A DNA stretch of 64,000 nt from Darksidea phi (GCA_030770425.1 JASJFT010000057.1:164415-228414); one strand, 5' to 3'; numbered from the stretch's first letter, positions 1 through 9,838 are shown. Notes: a model not told the origin generated them from the sequence alone. A program made the numbers and translations.

Positions 1-792
1 GCGAGGTCTGATTCGGACCCCATCCTGGGCAGAGCAGTGTCTTGTTTTCGCAATCGATGTATGATAATAGAAAACCGGCTATTCTCAATGTTCCCTCGTC
101 TTCAACCACGCGGAGGAGTCGAGAGGTACGTACGTCTTCTTTAAGTTCGGCGGTATAGATCTTAGCGTATATAGATAGTTCTCGATAGGTCATGGAAATA
201 TCACTTGGCTGTAACTTCTTAAAGAAGCAAACATCCTGTCCCTTGATGTACACTTTGCCAGGCCGTGTTGGTAAGGCCACCGCGTCATCGCTCAGCCGAA
301 TATGGATATTACTTAGACGGTAAATGGGGAATATAGAGCCGTCGAGCTTTTTAGCGGGAGGAAGTAGAATACTGGAGCACGGTCTATAGTAGCGTCGAGT
401 GGAACTGGAACTAGCTCATCCCCAGCCAACTGTAGGGTATATCTAACTTGTTTGGGAAACAGGTAGTCCTGGAGCGTGTACAATCGTTTGCAATCCAACG
501 GAAGTATTTCGCGGAACAGCGGTAGAAACGGTTTCGTCGCCTATTCGTAGAATTCTTCAAGAGGATCGACAAACTCATCGTTAGGATTTTCTGGCAGAGG
601 TAGAATGTACTCCGGATCCGAGTGTTCTATATAAAGCAAATACTCCTTTAGTAACCTTGGGTTGCCTTCGAAATTGGCGGTGAACAGGTCAATACGGAAG
701 TGTATGTCGCTAACGAAAACGTTTAATTCAACATCGGTGTTGTGAATGCTGCTCCCTGTTGTCCCAATCTCGTACACTGGACGCTGAGCCAT
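1..792 (-). pseudogene. Kinase-like gene, 5' part, broken and cut by window edge
   Basis: Reading leftward from the ATG at 792, 83 codons (starting MAQRPVYEIGTTG) end at a TAG at 541-543. The same frame continues past it with a segment containing LYTLQDYLFPKQ and GDELVPVP. Near position 352 the frame must shift by one base, after which an open stretch runs off the left edge and includes RPGKVYIKGQ, MTYRELSIY and RLLRVVEDEG. This order resembles the N-terminal region and the N-lobe start of the fungus-specific kinase-like proteins that are abundant in plant-associated ascomycetes. The TAG replaces a codon that CAG would supply, as expected from RIP. The HxDxxxxN loop, if present, lies outside the window, so catalytic status is unknown. 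Family assignment is from remembered similarity only; the nonsense and frameshift lesions are seen directly. Confidence 0.6.
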
Positions 793-1518
793 AGCCGGAG
801 GTTGAGATAGGCCTTTGACTTGGGAGGTACCGTCGATTTGTGCAAGTTGGAATAGTCCGTTCGGATTATGGGGCTAGGAAAGAAACGAAGAAGGGATGGG
901 ACGAGCGCTTGTCGAAATTATGAGAGGCGCGTCGACGGTGGGGATTTAAGGGCGACACAGTTTGGATCACGTATGTGCGAGAGGATGCAGCTCAGGCGAC
1001 CTTCGCGCGCGCTAAGATTCAGATTTGCGGCCGAAAGGCTGTCGTGTCGGCTAATTGGCTCTTCAAGGTGCTATTTTTGGCTTAGGTTCCTGTGGCGCAG
1101 CTTACCGGTATGACTTTTGTTGCGCGAACCTAGCGTCACCCCATAATTTTTAAACGGAACCCTCCCTGTGACCGCAAGGCAGCTTTTTACCGCCACGCGA
1201 ACAACTCGACACTGTCACACTATTACTCATAAGCAACGAAGCATGTGGTCTGTTTAGGCCCGATCTGGACTTTCTTCTAATAGTTCCAGACACGCCCTGG
1301 TTACAAAAGGGGACGCGCGGCTCTTTGCAGAGGATGGACTTGACGTGAAGGAAACAAAAAGACGTTCGAAAAGTAGACGTCGGCGCCGTAGGAGTAGGAA
1401 CAAATTCACGCAGGCCTCGCATCCAATCTTCACACGCAAATATTCGCACGCAACCTTCTGACGGACGACCCAACCGCCACATCCTCACTACAAGTATTAC
1501 TTCGTGCATACCACCATA
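793..1518. other. No gene recognised
   Basis: This stretch lies between the divergent starts of the kinase-like pseudogene and the phosphotransferase gene. Short open frames exist on both strands but show no recognisable domain and no fungal intron pattern that would join them. It probably holds the promoters of both flanking genes. Confidence 0.5.
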
Positions 1519-2481
1519 ATGGGTTGCCTTCGGTACCTTATACCTAAAATTCTCTTGCCTACCTTTACTTGGCCTCATCAAGTCCTTGGGTCTGTTGATT
1601 TAGCATCATCAATTCCACCAACGCCGCGCCTTTTCCCTCCAAGTGTTCGTCAAGCTTTTGGATTCTTTCACAATTACCTTCGTTCCTTCTCGAGCTACTA
1701 CTGCCATTGGTGTGGCATTCCATTTGACAATCAGATCGCGGCCCTTCCATTTGGACTGGTGTTAAAATGGTCAGACGGCACGCGGCTTGAAGAAGTAGCG
1801 GCAACCTTGATAGCGCGGTCTGCGGGCTTTCCAGTGCCAAAGATCGTCTCATACGGCGAGCATCCCGACGCACCTCATGCACCGGTATCAATACTTATGA
1901 CCCGCATACCGGGAAAGGACCTGGGCGACCCTGGATTGTATGAGGGGATGACCGATGACGAGCGGGAGAGCATTTTCGCAGAACTACAGTGCATCCTACA
2001 AATTATGCGGAAATGGTTTCACCCATGGGGCGGGGAGCAGATCTGTTCAGTGTTAGGTACGGCAGTCAGGAGCGTGCGCATCCCCAGTCATGCAGTCGGA
2101 CCGTGTGAATCTGAATCGGAATTCAACGACCACCTCTTCAGTTCCATTTCCAGCCACAGCTTCGAAACTCGGGAAAAGTTCGAGGAGACTGTGGAAATTG
2201 CTGCAAGACTGCGAAAAATGCGGCATCCAATCGTCTTTACTCATGGCGATCTCAAGCATCATAATATTATGGTTCTAGATGGTCACATTTCGGGGTTCCT
2301 GGACTGGGAGTCTGCTGGCTGGTATCCAGATTATTGGGAGTTTACTACACCGTTAAGATTTGGCCCGAGGGATTTTTGGTGGAATGAGTTGGTGTGGAGA
2401 CTGGGCGGTGAAAAATACGCGGCGGAACTGGAGAGTGAGAAAGCGCTGGTTCCCCTTACGGTCGATTCCTGGGCATGGTAG
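1519..2481 (+). CDS. Aminoglycoside-phosphotransferase (APH)-family kinase-like protein
   Basis: An intact 320-residue single-exon frame. The ATG at 1519 is the first one; an in-frame GTG lies at 1504. Seen in the protein: a GLVLKWSDGTRLEEVAAT segment (residues about 80-96) supplying the likely ATP-binding lysine and helix-C glutamates, then PVPKIVSYGEH, then the Brenner motif HGDLKHHNIM (about 242-251) with catalytic Asp and metal-binding Asn, then FLDWESAGWYPDYWEF (about 261-276) with the second metal-binding Asp. This arrangement and length are those of the fungal APH-like family (PF01636), cytosolic small-molecule kinases of mostly unknown substrate that are expanded in ascomycetes. All catalytic motifs are present and there is no nonsense codon, which contrasts with the ruined genes on both sides. 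It should not be read as an antibiotic-resistance gene; the family name is historical. Confidence 0.85.
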   Translation: MGCLRYLIPKILLPTFTWPHQVLGSVDLASSIPPTPRLFPPSVRQAFGFFHNYLRSFSSYYCHWCGIPFDNQIAALPFGLVLKWSDGTRLEEVAATLIARSAGFPVPKIVSYGEHPDAPHAPVSILMTRIPGKDLGDPGLYEGMTDDERESIFAELQCILQIMRKWFHPWGGEQICSVLGTAVRSVRIPSHAVGPCESESEFNDHLFSSISSHSFETREKFEETVEIAARLRKMRHPIVFTHGDLKHHNIMVLDGHISGFLDWESAGWYPDYWEFTTPLRFGPRDFWWNELVWRLGGEKYAAELESEKALVPLTVDSWAW

Positions 2482-2496
2482 ATATTTTGTATTGTC

Positions 2497-3617
2497 TTAT
2501 AAAAGAGTGTTGGATTTCTTGATTGCGTCGGGCCTGAAGTGAATGTCGGTGGAGTTGGAGAATGCAAATGTTGCTTGTGATACCAGCCGCGAAGGATGGT
2601 CTTCTCGGAGCACCTTCTCTCGCACTGCGACCACATGCTCCAGCAGCTCTACTGCCTTGCTTACCTGTCTGTCGGCTTGGTAAGCTCGTGCGAGCTTATG
2701 CTGTGAGAATAGCTGATCTGCGTCATCAAGTCTCTCCCTCCGCCGGCAACACTCCTTGAGCCACCGAACTGCTTCTGGAATTCTGCCGTCCTCCTTGAGA
2801 CATGGTCCAACCCGCAGACTCAATTTAGGCTTCTCCTTAGCATTACAATCCTGCGTACTTCCTAGGAGCCGCAGCGCATACGGCAGATACGCCCTTCACA
2901 TTGTACGATTCGCTACATGCCGAGTTGCCTTTATTGTGACTTGTGCTGCGTCACCGAGCCGGCCGATCCAGACCTTTATTGCTAGATGCACCAGTCGGTA
3001 CATGTCGTACCACTCGTCCTCCTCCCCTCCTCCTCCCGCTCGCCATCCTCTCGTCTCGCCAGGAACGAGTACCCGCAGAGCGTGCCGATGGCGTCCTCCA
3101 TCCACTCCTCCGGCTGGCACGCTCGGCCGGAGCGAGCACGGAATTGTTTTCCACTTAACGCACGACATGAATGCCAGAAGATCCGCCGCCACCGCATCGT
3201 GCGCCTGAATCTGGCCGAACGACACTACCTACATGGTGGCTGCGGCGCTGGCCGAGCTCTTGTATCGCGTGTTGTTGCGGAACTCCTTGCTCATAAGGCC
3301 GACAACGTCTTGCTATGTGTTCCGAAGCAGCTGCACGTACTTGGCTTTAGGTAGGCAGTGGCCTGCACGATGGCCAGAGGCAGGCATGTTAGCTCATCTA
3401 GCAGCTCCTTGGTAGCAGCCTTGTCGCGGAGGAGGTCCTTCCTGGCTAGTGACTTGTCGAGAAAGTCGGCCGTGTCCTGTCGGTTCATCACCCCGAGCTC
3501 AAGCACGTCGCCACGTGTCAGCGACACGGCCACGTCCCTTACTAGCTCTTTTACGTCCTCCGCCCGCTGCTTGATCGGTGTGCAGCTCTCGCGCAATAAC
3601 TGCACATGCCTACTCAA
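2497..3617 (-). pseudogene. NB-ARC/TPR (NLR-type STAND) protein relic
   Basis: Read leftward from 3617, three open pieces follow one another in NLR order. First comes the end of an NB-ARC domain (MNRQDTADFLDKSL, then LLDELTCLPLAIVQATAYL). A winged-helix-like linker follows (FGQIQAHDAVAADLLAFMS). Last are kinesin-light-chain-type TPRs (EDGRIPEAVRWLKECCRRRE and QADRQVSKAVELLEHVVAV, with DHP). The frame changes near 3345 and again near 3130. It is also stopped by TAG where CAG is expected (about 3312) and by TAG in place of a Trp codon (about 3232). The P-loop part of the NB-ARC domain is absent: only unrelated sequence lies to the right. Such proteins act as cytosolic switch-type receptors in fungal non-self recognition. 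This one is dead. Family assignment is good; the exact limits are approximate. Confidence 0.75.
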
Positions 3618-4011
3618 AGCTTAAGGCAAGCACCTAGAAGGTAGAGCACTCTAGCCATTTCTCTTTAACAGAGAATATACCGCTCATATTGTAAATAGTA
3701 TTGGCGAGCCCCCGGCAGCTGCGATGCCGACGATCCCAGAGACAACCGAAATACATCCACCTTGGTGATCGGCGCGGACTTCTTTCTTGAAACGAGAGTT
3801 CAGATTGACCAGATGTTTTGAGGACGATGAAGGATCAAAGAACAGATCTGAGGCAAGAGGGGTTAGCTGAAACGAGCTTGGCAAGGTTGAAGCTATTCGG
3901 CGGTGGCTGAGCTATATTTTCGACCTTCTGTGGAATCTAGCCCACTGCTGTGCCGTAACAGGTACTTTGGTGGTACACGATCTTGTTATGGCCAGCCGGG
4001 AGGACGGCTGA
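3618..4011. other. No gene recognised
   Basis: Stretch between the NLR relic and the polo-like fragment. No domain, long frame or repeat was recognised. The reading frame of the next fragment is closed upstream by a TGA at 4009-4011, so this is where that duplication was cut. Confidence 0.5.
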
Positions 4012-4814
4012 CCCGCTCAGTCTAATAGCAAGCCGCTCACGCACATTGTTGTCGACAATGGCCTTGAGTACCTCAAGACGGCTGAAGACAATTTGTCACA
4101 CAAAACTATTCCATTCCTATATTTTACACAGGCAAAAGACGGCAGTTTGGAGAAAACTACCATAGCCGAGGCCGACCGCAAGCAGAACAGTATCTTGTGG
4201 ATTAAATTCGGGCGGTACATGGGCAAGCGCCTCAGCGAGCAGACGCCCAACAGGGCCAGGGAAGAGATGGAATCTCCAATTACCATCGTCAGGTACTATC
4301 AACGTGTGGGCAATGTCAGCGTGTGGGGCTTTAGCAATGGGTGTTTCCAGGTTCGCCTCCTTCTCCTCACTCATTGCGATCATATCTCCATCTCTTCTCC
4401 TTTCTCCCTTTCTTTCTAGCGTATTCTAAGCACATACTGATCCGATGTTCCTGCGCGCAGTTCAATTTCCCCGACCATACCAAAATCGTTCTTTCGGCCG
4501 ATGGCAAATACATGTCCTTCACCACGCTCCCGCTCGCCGCCATCACACACATGGCCACCCACTCGGCGGACCTCCCCGCCGAATATATCAAGACGCGCAG
4601 GGTCCTGTCCGGCACCATTTACCAACTGCTGTACTGTAACCAACCTACCTTGAGCCTGACGTCCAGGTCTACCTCGGCAGCCGTCGAAATAGAAGTCGTG
4701 GCACTAGCGACGGCGAACAAGCTGGCCGCTAAGCTGCATTTCGTGGCTGAACTGGATCTGGTGTGTGAGCTAGCCCGATATATAGACATGGAGAGAGAGA
4801 AGCGTAACACGTAG
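4012..4814 (+). pseudogene. Polo-kinase-like C-terminal fragment with one retained intron
   Basis: Two blocks in the same phase, 4012-4350 and 4461-4814, are joined across a 110-nt intron-like gap. The gap starts GTTCGC, contains a CTGAT-like branch site and ends GCGCAG. The first block contains SHKTIPFLYFTQAKDGS, WIKFGRYMGKRLSEQ and IVRYYQRVGNVSVWGF. Splicing joins NGCFQ to FNFPDHTKIVLSADGKYM, a polo-box-2-like strand pattern, followed by a C-terminal helix (LAAKLHFVAEL) and a TAG at 4812. The kinase domain is missing and there is no start codon, because an in-frame TGA immediately precedes the block. In intact fungal polo-type kinases this region binds phosphopeptides and targets the kinase during mitosis. 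The open frame suggests the copy is young or was spared by RIP. Assignment to the polo family is by motif resemblance and could be another polo-box kinase. Confidence 0.5.
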
Positions 4815-5133
4815 TATGGCGCTGGATATATGATGACGAGGTCGAAGGATGGATGCAGTGTGGTGTATGGGTATATCGTAGATAGGGGAGGGGGGGGCTC
4901 ACGACCCGCAGTCGGAGGGGTGGGAGAGATCATAGAATAGGCGGCCAAAATACTCAATCCATTAAACTATATCTACTATGTCGGGTGGGATGAGATGGAA
5001 ACACGAGCTGAAGATACTCCCGGATGATCTCCTCTCGGGCCCCGGCCTAACGTTTCTCCGCCTACATAAGCATTCGATACTCGATCGGGCTCCTCCTACA
5101 ACCACCATACTACAGCAGGAGTGTCCAAGTTGA
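4815..5133. other. No gene recognised
   Basis: Low-complexity and unassigned sequence with a G-run near 4887-4897. Nothing in either strand was recognised as coding. Confidence 0.45.
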
Positions 5134-5288
5134 TATATTATGCTCTTCGAGGAGTTGCTTTTCGCGAGTGCCAGGCGTAGTCAGCTTGTGTGGCATAAGT
5201 GAATGGACTGGCGGGGTGGAGAGCGAGATGCTCTTCCGGAGGCTGCTCGCCGTTCTTGGGGCACGATCGCTCCCCGCCGACGAGGCAG
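5134..5288 (-). repeat. Dispersed repeat X, minus-strand copy
   Basis: The reverse complement of this segment matches 7472-7648 closely over most of its length. The other copy carries an extra piece of about 25 bp. The shared core includes the sequence around GGCGAGCAGCCTCCGGAAG. No protein family was recognised in it. The flanking sequence differs completely from that of the other copy, so the ends mark real breakpoints. Confidence 0.75.
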
Positions 5289-5370
5289 GAAGCACACCCA
5301 TGTAAACAACGACAGTGACTTCGGAAATTTCGAGCTGCATCCGAGTATCCCTCGCGAGGAAGATCAGGCG

Positions 5371-5416
5371 GTTGAGAGCAGCCATCTGTACGCCGCGCCG
5401 CCAACAGTCGAGGGGG
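5371..5416. repeat. Short direct repeat, copy 1
   Basis: The sequence from GTTGAGAGCA to AGTCGAGGGGG recurs in the same orientation at 5823-5861, with an 8-bp gap and a few transitions. The two copies bracket repeat Y and a partial third copy of part of Y, which suggests a local duplication or an insertion flanked by repeats. Confidence 0.6.
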
Positions 5417-5496
5417 TATGAATCGAGCCGTGTCGGTTTTCAAGGGCGTAGTAAATCTAATAAATAAGAAAATACGCGGGAGGCTGGTTCTAGTTG

Positions 5497-5681
5497 AGTC
5501 AGCTTCTAAGATCACAGTAAGGGAGTTATTGATGAACGACTTACTGATATGCTGGGTGATAGCCAGAACGACTGGCTTACCAAGCACCTGGATGGGCTCA
5601 CGGCCGAAGACCATGAGCAACAATGTTGAACTTTTTTGGAGAGGAGCGCGGGGGAGGAACAAAATAGTGAAAGAATAGTAG
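5497..5681 (-). repeat. Dispersed repeat Y, minus-strand copy
   Basis: The reverse complement matches 7931-8124 at high identity, including the 20-mer CTTCGGCCGTGAGCCCATCC. A third, partial copy of that same core lies immediately to the right at 5690-5725. I did not recognise a protein. The differences between the copies are mostly transitions. Confidence 0.75.
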
Positions 5682-5689
5682 ACGCCTAC

Positions 5690-5725
5690 ATGCCGAGCAT
5701 CTGGATGGGCTCACGGCCGAAGACA
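5690..5725 (-). repeat. Partial third copy of the repeat Y core
   Basis: Contains the reverse complement of GTCTTCGGCCGTGAGCCCAT found in both full Y copies, but the flanking sequence is different. Confidence 0.6.
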
Positions 5726-5822
5726 CCGGTGTGGAGTGTTGGGTTATTTGAAAACGAGCTCGATGCAGCGACCCCGCCAACAGTAGGTGAATTTACCATG
5801 GCTTCCGCCAGAACAGTATTTC

Positions 5823-5861
5823 GTTGAGAGCAGTACGCCGCGCTGCCAACAGTTGAGGGGG
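5823..5861. repeat. Short direct repeat, copy 2
   Basis: Second copy of the direct repeat at 5371-5416. It lacks 8 bp and shows C-to-T type differences. Confidence 0.6.
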
Positions 5862-5968
5862 TCGAAGTTGGACGAGTTAATCCGGTGGCCGCCGGCATCT
5901 GCTAGGATGCTGGCGCAATGGCTGTAAGCGGTCCGTCTTGAAAGACGGACCAAGGAGTCGAACATCGA

Positions 5969-6213
5969 TTGCTCGCTGCTGCCGATGAGGCGCTTCTTCT
6001 CCTGCTTGACCACGTCGCCGGTCAGGACACTGGCCAGCATCGAATGCCACTCGAGCCGCTCACGGTTGGCGGGGATCTTGAGCTCCTCGACGGACGGCTG
6101 CATGTCGTCGTTGCCATAGTACAGCAACGTCTCCTGGTCGTACGGGTCATTGTCAACGTGCTCGGCCGTGGAGGGCGACTCGGAGTCGGTGCTGTGGCCT
6201 AGTGAGCCGGCTG
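5969..6213 (-). pseudogene. SSK2/SskB-type MAPKKK fragment (N-terminal region)
   Basis: Reading leftward, an open frame begins within AGSLGHSTDSESPSTAEHV and continues with NDPYDQETLLYYGNDDM, SVEELKIPANRERLEW and MLASVLTGDVVKQEKKRLIG. It then loses similarity at about 5969. The ERLEWxxMLASVLTGDVVxQEK stretch is characteristic of the Ssk2/Ssk22/SskB/OS-4 MAP kinase kinase kinases that relay osmotic stress to the HOG pathway. Only about 82 residues are present. There is no kinase domain and no start, and the sequence beyond the break belongs to the repeat-rich neighbour. It is a captured or duplicated fragment rather than a gene. The match is from memory but distinctive. Confidence 0.65.
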
Positions 6214-6320
6214 AACGTCCACAGCATACTTCGCCTTATACACACCGCGTAATGAAAGTGAACGGAGGTGGGAACCCTCTTTTCGGAGGGGGTGCACCAT
6301 CGACCGATCCTGATGTCTTT

Positions 6321-6483
6321 CGGATGGATTTAAGTAAGAGCATAGCTGCTGGGACCCGAAAGGGATAGAGGCGCATGTGACATCGGATGGATGTGAGTAA
6401 GAGCATAGCTGTGGGGACCCGAAAGGATAGACGCGCATGTGACATCGGAAAGTGACAGACGCGCATGTGAACATCGGAAAGTA
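6321..6483. repeat. Decaying tandem repeat, 62-63 bp unit
   Basis: Two near-identical units (6321-6383 and 6384-6445) begin CGGATGGAT and end CGCATGTGACAT. A deleted 29-bp version (6446-6474) follows, then the start of a fourth unit (CGGAAAGTAACG). The units differ mainly by transitions and short deletions. No function is evident. Confidence 0.8.
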
Positions 6484-7213
6484 ACGCTCCAGGCTTGGCG
6501 CTAGTGAGGGGTAGGTGGCATGGGCCGTGAGGAAGGCGGATGCCACGGATGCCACAAGGCCACTCCCTCGCCCTTCAGAACTACCTAAACTTAAGCACAT
6601 TTCCCCTCCGACCCTACCAGCTCAGTCACACACTCGCCAAAACCTTGGGCAGCACAAGATGCCCGTAACAAGCATACCTTGATGAACATTTACGACATTG
6701 CGCAGAGTGGTACGCAGGCGTTCTACAACTCAACCGTCTTCCGCTAACCGCTTCCACAGTTGACCTATCGTCCCAAGTACGGCCATCCAATAGATCCCTC
6801 CCAACAGTGGTAAACGGCGACCCTAAAAACACCGGCGATAGAGCTAATGGGACCGCGTTGTCGTAGCCTCGAAAAGTACTCGGAACGCCATCTATGCGGC
6901 CGATCGGTGGCGCCACTGATGACGACTTATTTTCAGCCGGACGGGCTTGCGCTCGTTACGGCTGTTGTTCGTGACGAGAGAATGACGAAGACGCAGGCCG
7001 TCGTGCCTCGACCGGATTAGTCCGAGCCTTCGAGACGACGGGCATCACCGAGACGACCTTCATCATCGGCGACCTCACTGTCGGTGGCCAGCGACGAGCT
7101 ACGAGAGTCCAGCATACCAGAATCTAGCAAGATGACCTCGGTCAGCCAAAGAATGCGCACTAGGCCGATATCCCTATCCGCTGGAGACGTACAACATCTT
7201 CAGCCAGCTCAGC
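6484..7213. other. Unassigned sequence, possible upstream exon of the peroxidase fragment
   Basis: No domain was recognised. The right end abuts a convincing fungal intron (7214-7265), so part of this stretch was probably exonic in the parent gene. Its frames, however, are interrupted by stops. Confidence 0.4.
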
Positions 7214-7265
7214 GTAAGTCGTTTCGAATCGAGTAGATGGTTCGCGATTGACTAATGTATTATAG
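7214..7265 (+). other. Spliceosomal intron in a gene fragment
   Basis: A 52-nt segment with donor GTAAGT, a branch-site-like TGACTAATG and acceptor TTATAG. The signals and length are typical of ascomycete introns. It precedes the peroxidase-like segment directly. Confidence 0.7.
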
Positions 7266-7471
7266 GCGATTATGGACGGGGAACCGTCGGATCTTCATCC
7301 AGCCTAGACCGAGGGACTACCGCGGCCCCTGTCCAGGCTTGAACGCGCTCGCGAATCACGGCTACATTCCGAGAAATGGCGTCGCCTCTATCGATGAGCT
7401 GATCAACGCAACAGTTCGGGTATTTGGTATGAGCGAGGACCAAGCAGCCCTAGCAGCATATTACAGCACCG
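7266..7471 (+). pseudogene. Chloroperoxidase/peroxygenase-family (PF01328) fragment
   Basis: The frame contains DYRGPCPGLNALANHGYIP, then NGVASIDELINATVRVFG and EDQAALAAYYS. The PCPxLNxLANHG signature includes the cysteine that is the proximal heme ligand in fungal chloroperoxidases and unspecific peroxygenases, which are usually secreted. Only the start of the domain is here. The acid-base Glu region, the signal peptide and the C-terminus are missing. The frame is cut at 7472 where repeat X begins, giving a chimeric tail. In the intron-defined exon the frame needed for the domain differs from the one with the longest upstream opening, so the fragment was probably already shifted. Domain identity is strong; gene status is clearly broken. 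Confidence 0.7.
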
Positions 7472-7648
7472 CTGCCTCGTCGGCGGGGAGCGATCGTGCC
7501 TCCAGAACGGCGAGCAGCCTCCGGAAGAGCATCTCGCTCTCCACCCCGCCAATCCATTCCCGTACGCCACCCCGCCCAACGAGCGGGTATTCGACAAGCT
7601 AACTAGGCCTGGCGCTCGCGAAAAGCAACTCCTCGAAGAGTATAATAT
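7472..7648 (+). repeat. Dispersed repeat X, plus-strand copy
   Basis: Inverted counterpart of 5134-5288. It joins directly to the peroxidase fragment on the left, which the other copy does not. Confidence 0.75.
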
Positions 7649-7930
7649 GCGATGTCTCATGCGCGTCTAACATTGAGACTACGCTGAACGGAACCGTTAT
7701 CGAGCCCACTCTCGCCGATGGCCGCTCTTCCTCGCGAGGGATCCCCTCTACCCCCTCCACCTCCACCTCCGCTAAAAAAAGATGTTGCCAGACAAATGCC
7801 TTCGTTTTCTCCTCCAAAAACTCACACCATGGCAAGCCATGAGCAGCTTTCCGCGCCAGGACTCCGCTATCAAAATGCAGAGGACCCACACGTATGGGAG
7901 TCTGCGTGTCCTCCCTCTACCAAAAAAGCG

Positions 7931-8124
7931 ACTACTATTCTTACACTGTTCTGTTCCTCCTCCGCGCTCCTCTCCAAACACGTTCAACATTGTTGCTCAT
8001 GGTCTTCGGCCGTGAGCCCATCCAGGTGCTTGGTATGTCAAAGCCAGTCGTTCTGGCGATCAGCCAGCATATCAGTAAGTCGTTCATCAATAACTCCCTT
8101 ACTGTAATCTTAGAAGCTGATTCA
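7931..8124 (+). repeat. Dispersed repeat Y, plus-strand copy
   Basis: Inverted counterpart of 5497-5681. Relative to repeat X its order is swapped: read along each copy's own strand it is X then Y here but Y then X at 5.1-5.7 kb. The pair therefore did not arise by one simple inversion. Confidence 0.75.
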
Positions 8125-8380
8125 TTCAGTGGTCGGCGAAAATGTCTTTTCCAGAAACGCACGCTTGGTACCTGCTTCTCGACGTCTCTAGGTGGGGTGG
8201 GTTTGAAAAGCTCGGTCGCACACACGGCGGTGTTTAAAAATGGAACTTTTCTAAGACATGTTGGATTTTGGCCTTATACCCTGTGTGTTAAAAAAAACAA
8301 TAATAATACTTGTTCAATATTAAATGGGAAGATGATTCGCCGAGAAGCAGTTGAAGTGCAAGAGGCTTTGGTGATATAGA

Positions 8381-8425
8381 TGCTCATTACCACCATGCTC
8401 ATTACCACCATGCTCATTACCACCA
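8381..8425. repeat. Three perfect 15-bp tandem repeats
   Basis: TGCTCATTACCACCA is repeated three times without mismatch. There are no spacers, so it is a microsatellite-like array and not CRISPR. Confidence 0.9.
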
Positions 8426-9514
8426 GCGAACTATAGCCACGTATAAATAAGGTATCCTTTCTAACTTGTGCCTTGAAACTCTTGCACGTTCGCTTCCGCT
8501 TTAACGTGTTATCGAGCTCACCTCACCTTGATGGCGCGTTCCGATACAACCGACTCGTTGTTCGCCTGAGGCCATCGCCTGGCTCAGAGTCAAGCCCATT
8601 CCATTCAGGTACCAAAGACGCAATCCCTCTTCAGCAAGGGCGTTACGGTGGTCATCGGTAACCGACGAGTTGTACGGACGGCCAAGGTGAAACTTGCAGA
8701 AAACCCTCGAGCCTAAAAGTTGGCAGTAGAGTCGTCACCCTAATAGATTCGCGTCAAGATCATACCGTATGCAAGGCAGCAACCGAAGTGTGAAGTGGAT
8801 GAATGGAAAACCAAAGTTTTCGGCAGCACGCGCAAAAGCAAACGGAACGTGTCCAGTTGTGTCTTGGTATATGCTGATCCAAAGACAGGGGCGGTTAGGC
8901 GCTACCAATGAGTCGAGCGAACGAATTGGATGCAATCGGGTAGAGTTCTTGGGTGCCGTTTACATGGCACGACGGAACCGGGAGACGACTTGCACAAGCT
9001 CTGTAGATGGCGCACTGAGTTGTCTTTCCCGTCGCATGGCAGCGGTTCTGACATGTATCAAGCTTCATGCTCTCTCTGCACTCTTGCCCGTCATGGATTC
9101 CTTTACGTGCTCACAAGAAAACGTCTCCTGGTCTGGTTCTGTTGCACCCCCACTCTACGCCAACGAAGCTCCTAGGTAAAACCTGAGTGCCTGACTCCTG
9201 CGTTCCGATGCAAGCAAGCGAACACCAGTGCCAAGGTTTTAGCGAGGAGGATTACTAATTCACTCCTCCCGCGCTCATCCGTGACTTCCACCACGCGTCA
9301 TCTTTCATCGCATCCGCCCGCCCTTGATGCATCTCCGGGTGGCACGCTCACAGGACCAGATCTGACTGGTTGAAGGCCGGCAATGGAAGGTGGTTGGTTA
9401 CTCGCTTATTGACGGCTTCTATCGGCTTGAGGCGACGAGAAATGACATGTGCTGCCGAACTATAGAGCCTGGTTGGGAGACTAACAGCGGTAGCGATTAG
9501 TTAGCGCACCCACA
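8426..9514. other. No recognisable gene; one unrecognised open frame
   Basis: A 136-codon open frame starts at ATG 8769 and ends at 9179 (+), but it overlaps open frames on both strands, matches no family I recognise and has a composition like its surroundings. The rest is unassigned. Confidence 0.4.
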
Positions 9515-9838
9515 CCCACAGTATAAAAATTGCCTGCGATGGTGCCAGCATCCCACCTGCATCCATCTCTTATCCTCAGCCAGCTTCCTCACTATATTCA
9601 TCTCTTATACCCAGCCAGCTTCCTCACATCAACACCCACCAACCACATGTCTTCACCAACGATCGTTCGCCTAGTCCTTTAGTAGAATAAACTAGAGCAC
9701 AACAGGCTATTCGAGTACGGCGCTCTAAACCTTTCGAATATCGCGGCGGAGCATCTACGGCGCTACAGGCGGGAGGTGCTGTCGACAGGGCTCCTCGATT
9801 ACAACAACCATTGGTACAAAACCAACTACACGTTGGAC
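9515..9838 (+). repeat. Inverted repeat, left arm (with gene start)
   Basis: This 324-bp arm is the near-perfect reverse complement of 10184-10505. It starts with CCCACAGTATAAAAATTGCC, giving a TATA-like element about 120 bp before an ATG at 9647. The reading frame from that ATG (MSSPTIVRLVL) hits two consecutive TAG codons at codons 12-13 and then continues with NKLEHNRLFEY. Beyond 9838 the sequence differs from the other arm. Confidence 0.85.

Noticed and set aside
1150..1581. 143-codon open frame on the minus strand
   Set aside because: It overlaps another frame and the start of the phosphotransferase gene on the opposite strand, and no domain or plausible start context is seen.
1519..2481. 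Antibiotic-resistance phosphotransferase
   Set aside because: It belongs to the broad fungal APH-like family, which has no established link to drug resistance.
8381..8425. Possible CRISPR-like array
   Set aside because: Three head-to-tail 15-mers without spacers in a fungal genome; a simple tandem repeat.
8769..9179. 136-codon frame considered as a secreted protein
   Set aside because: No signal peptide, no cysteine pattern, and both strands are open here; kept only as part of an unassigned stretch.
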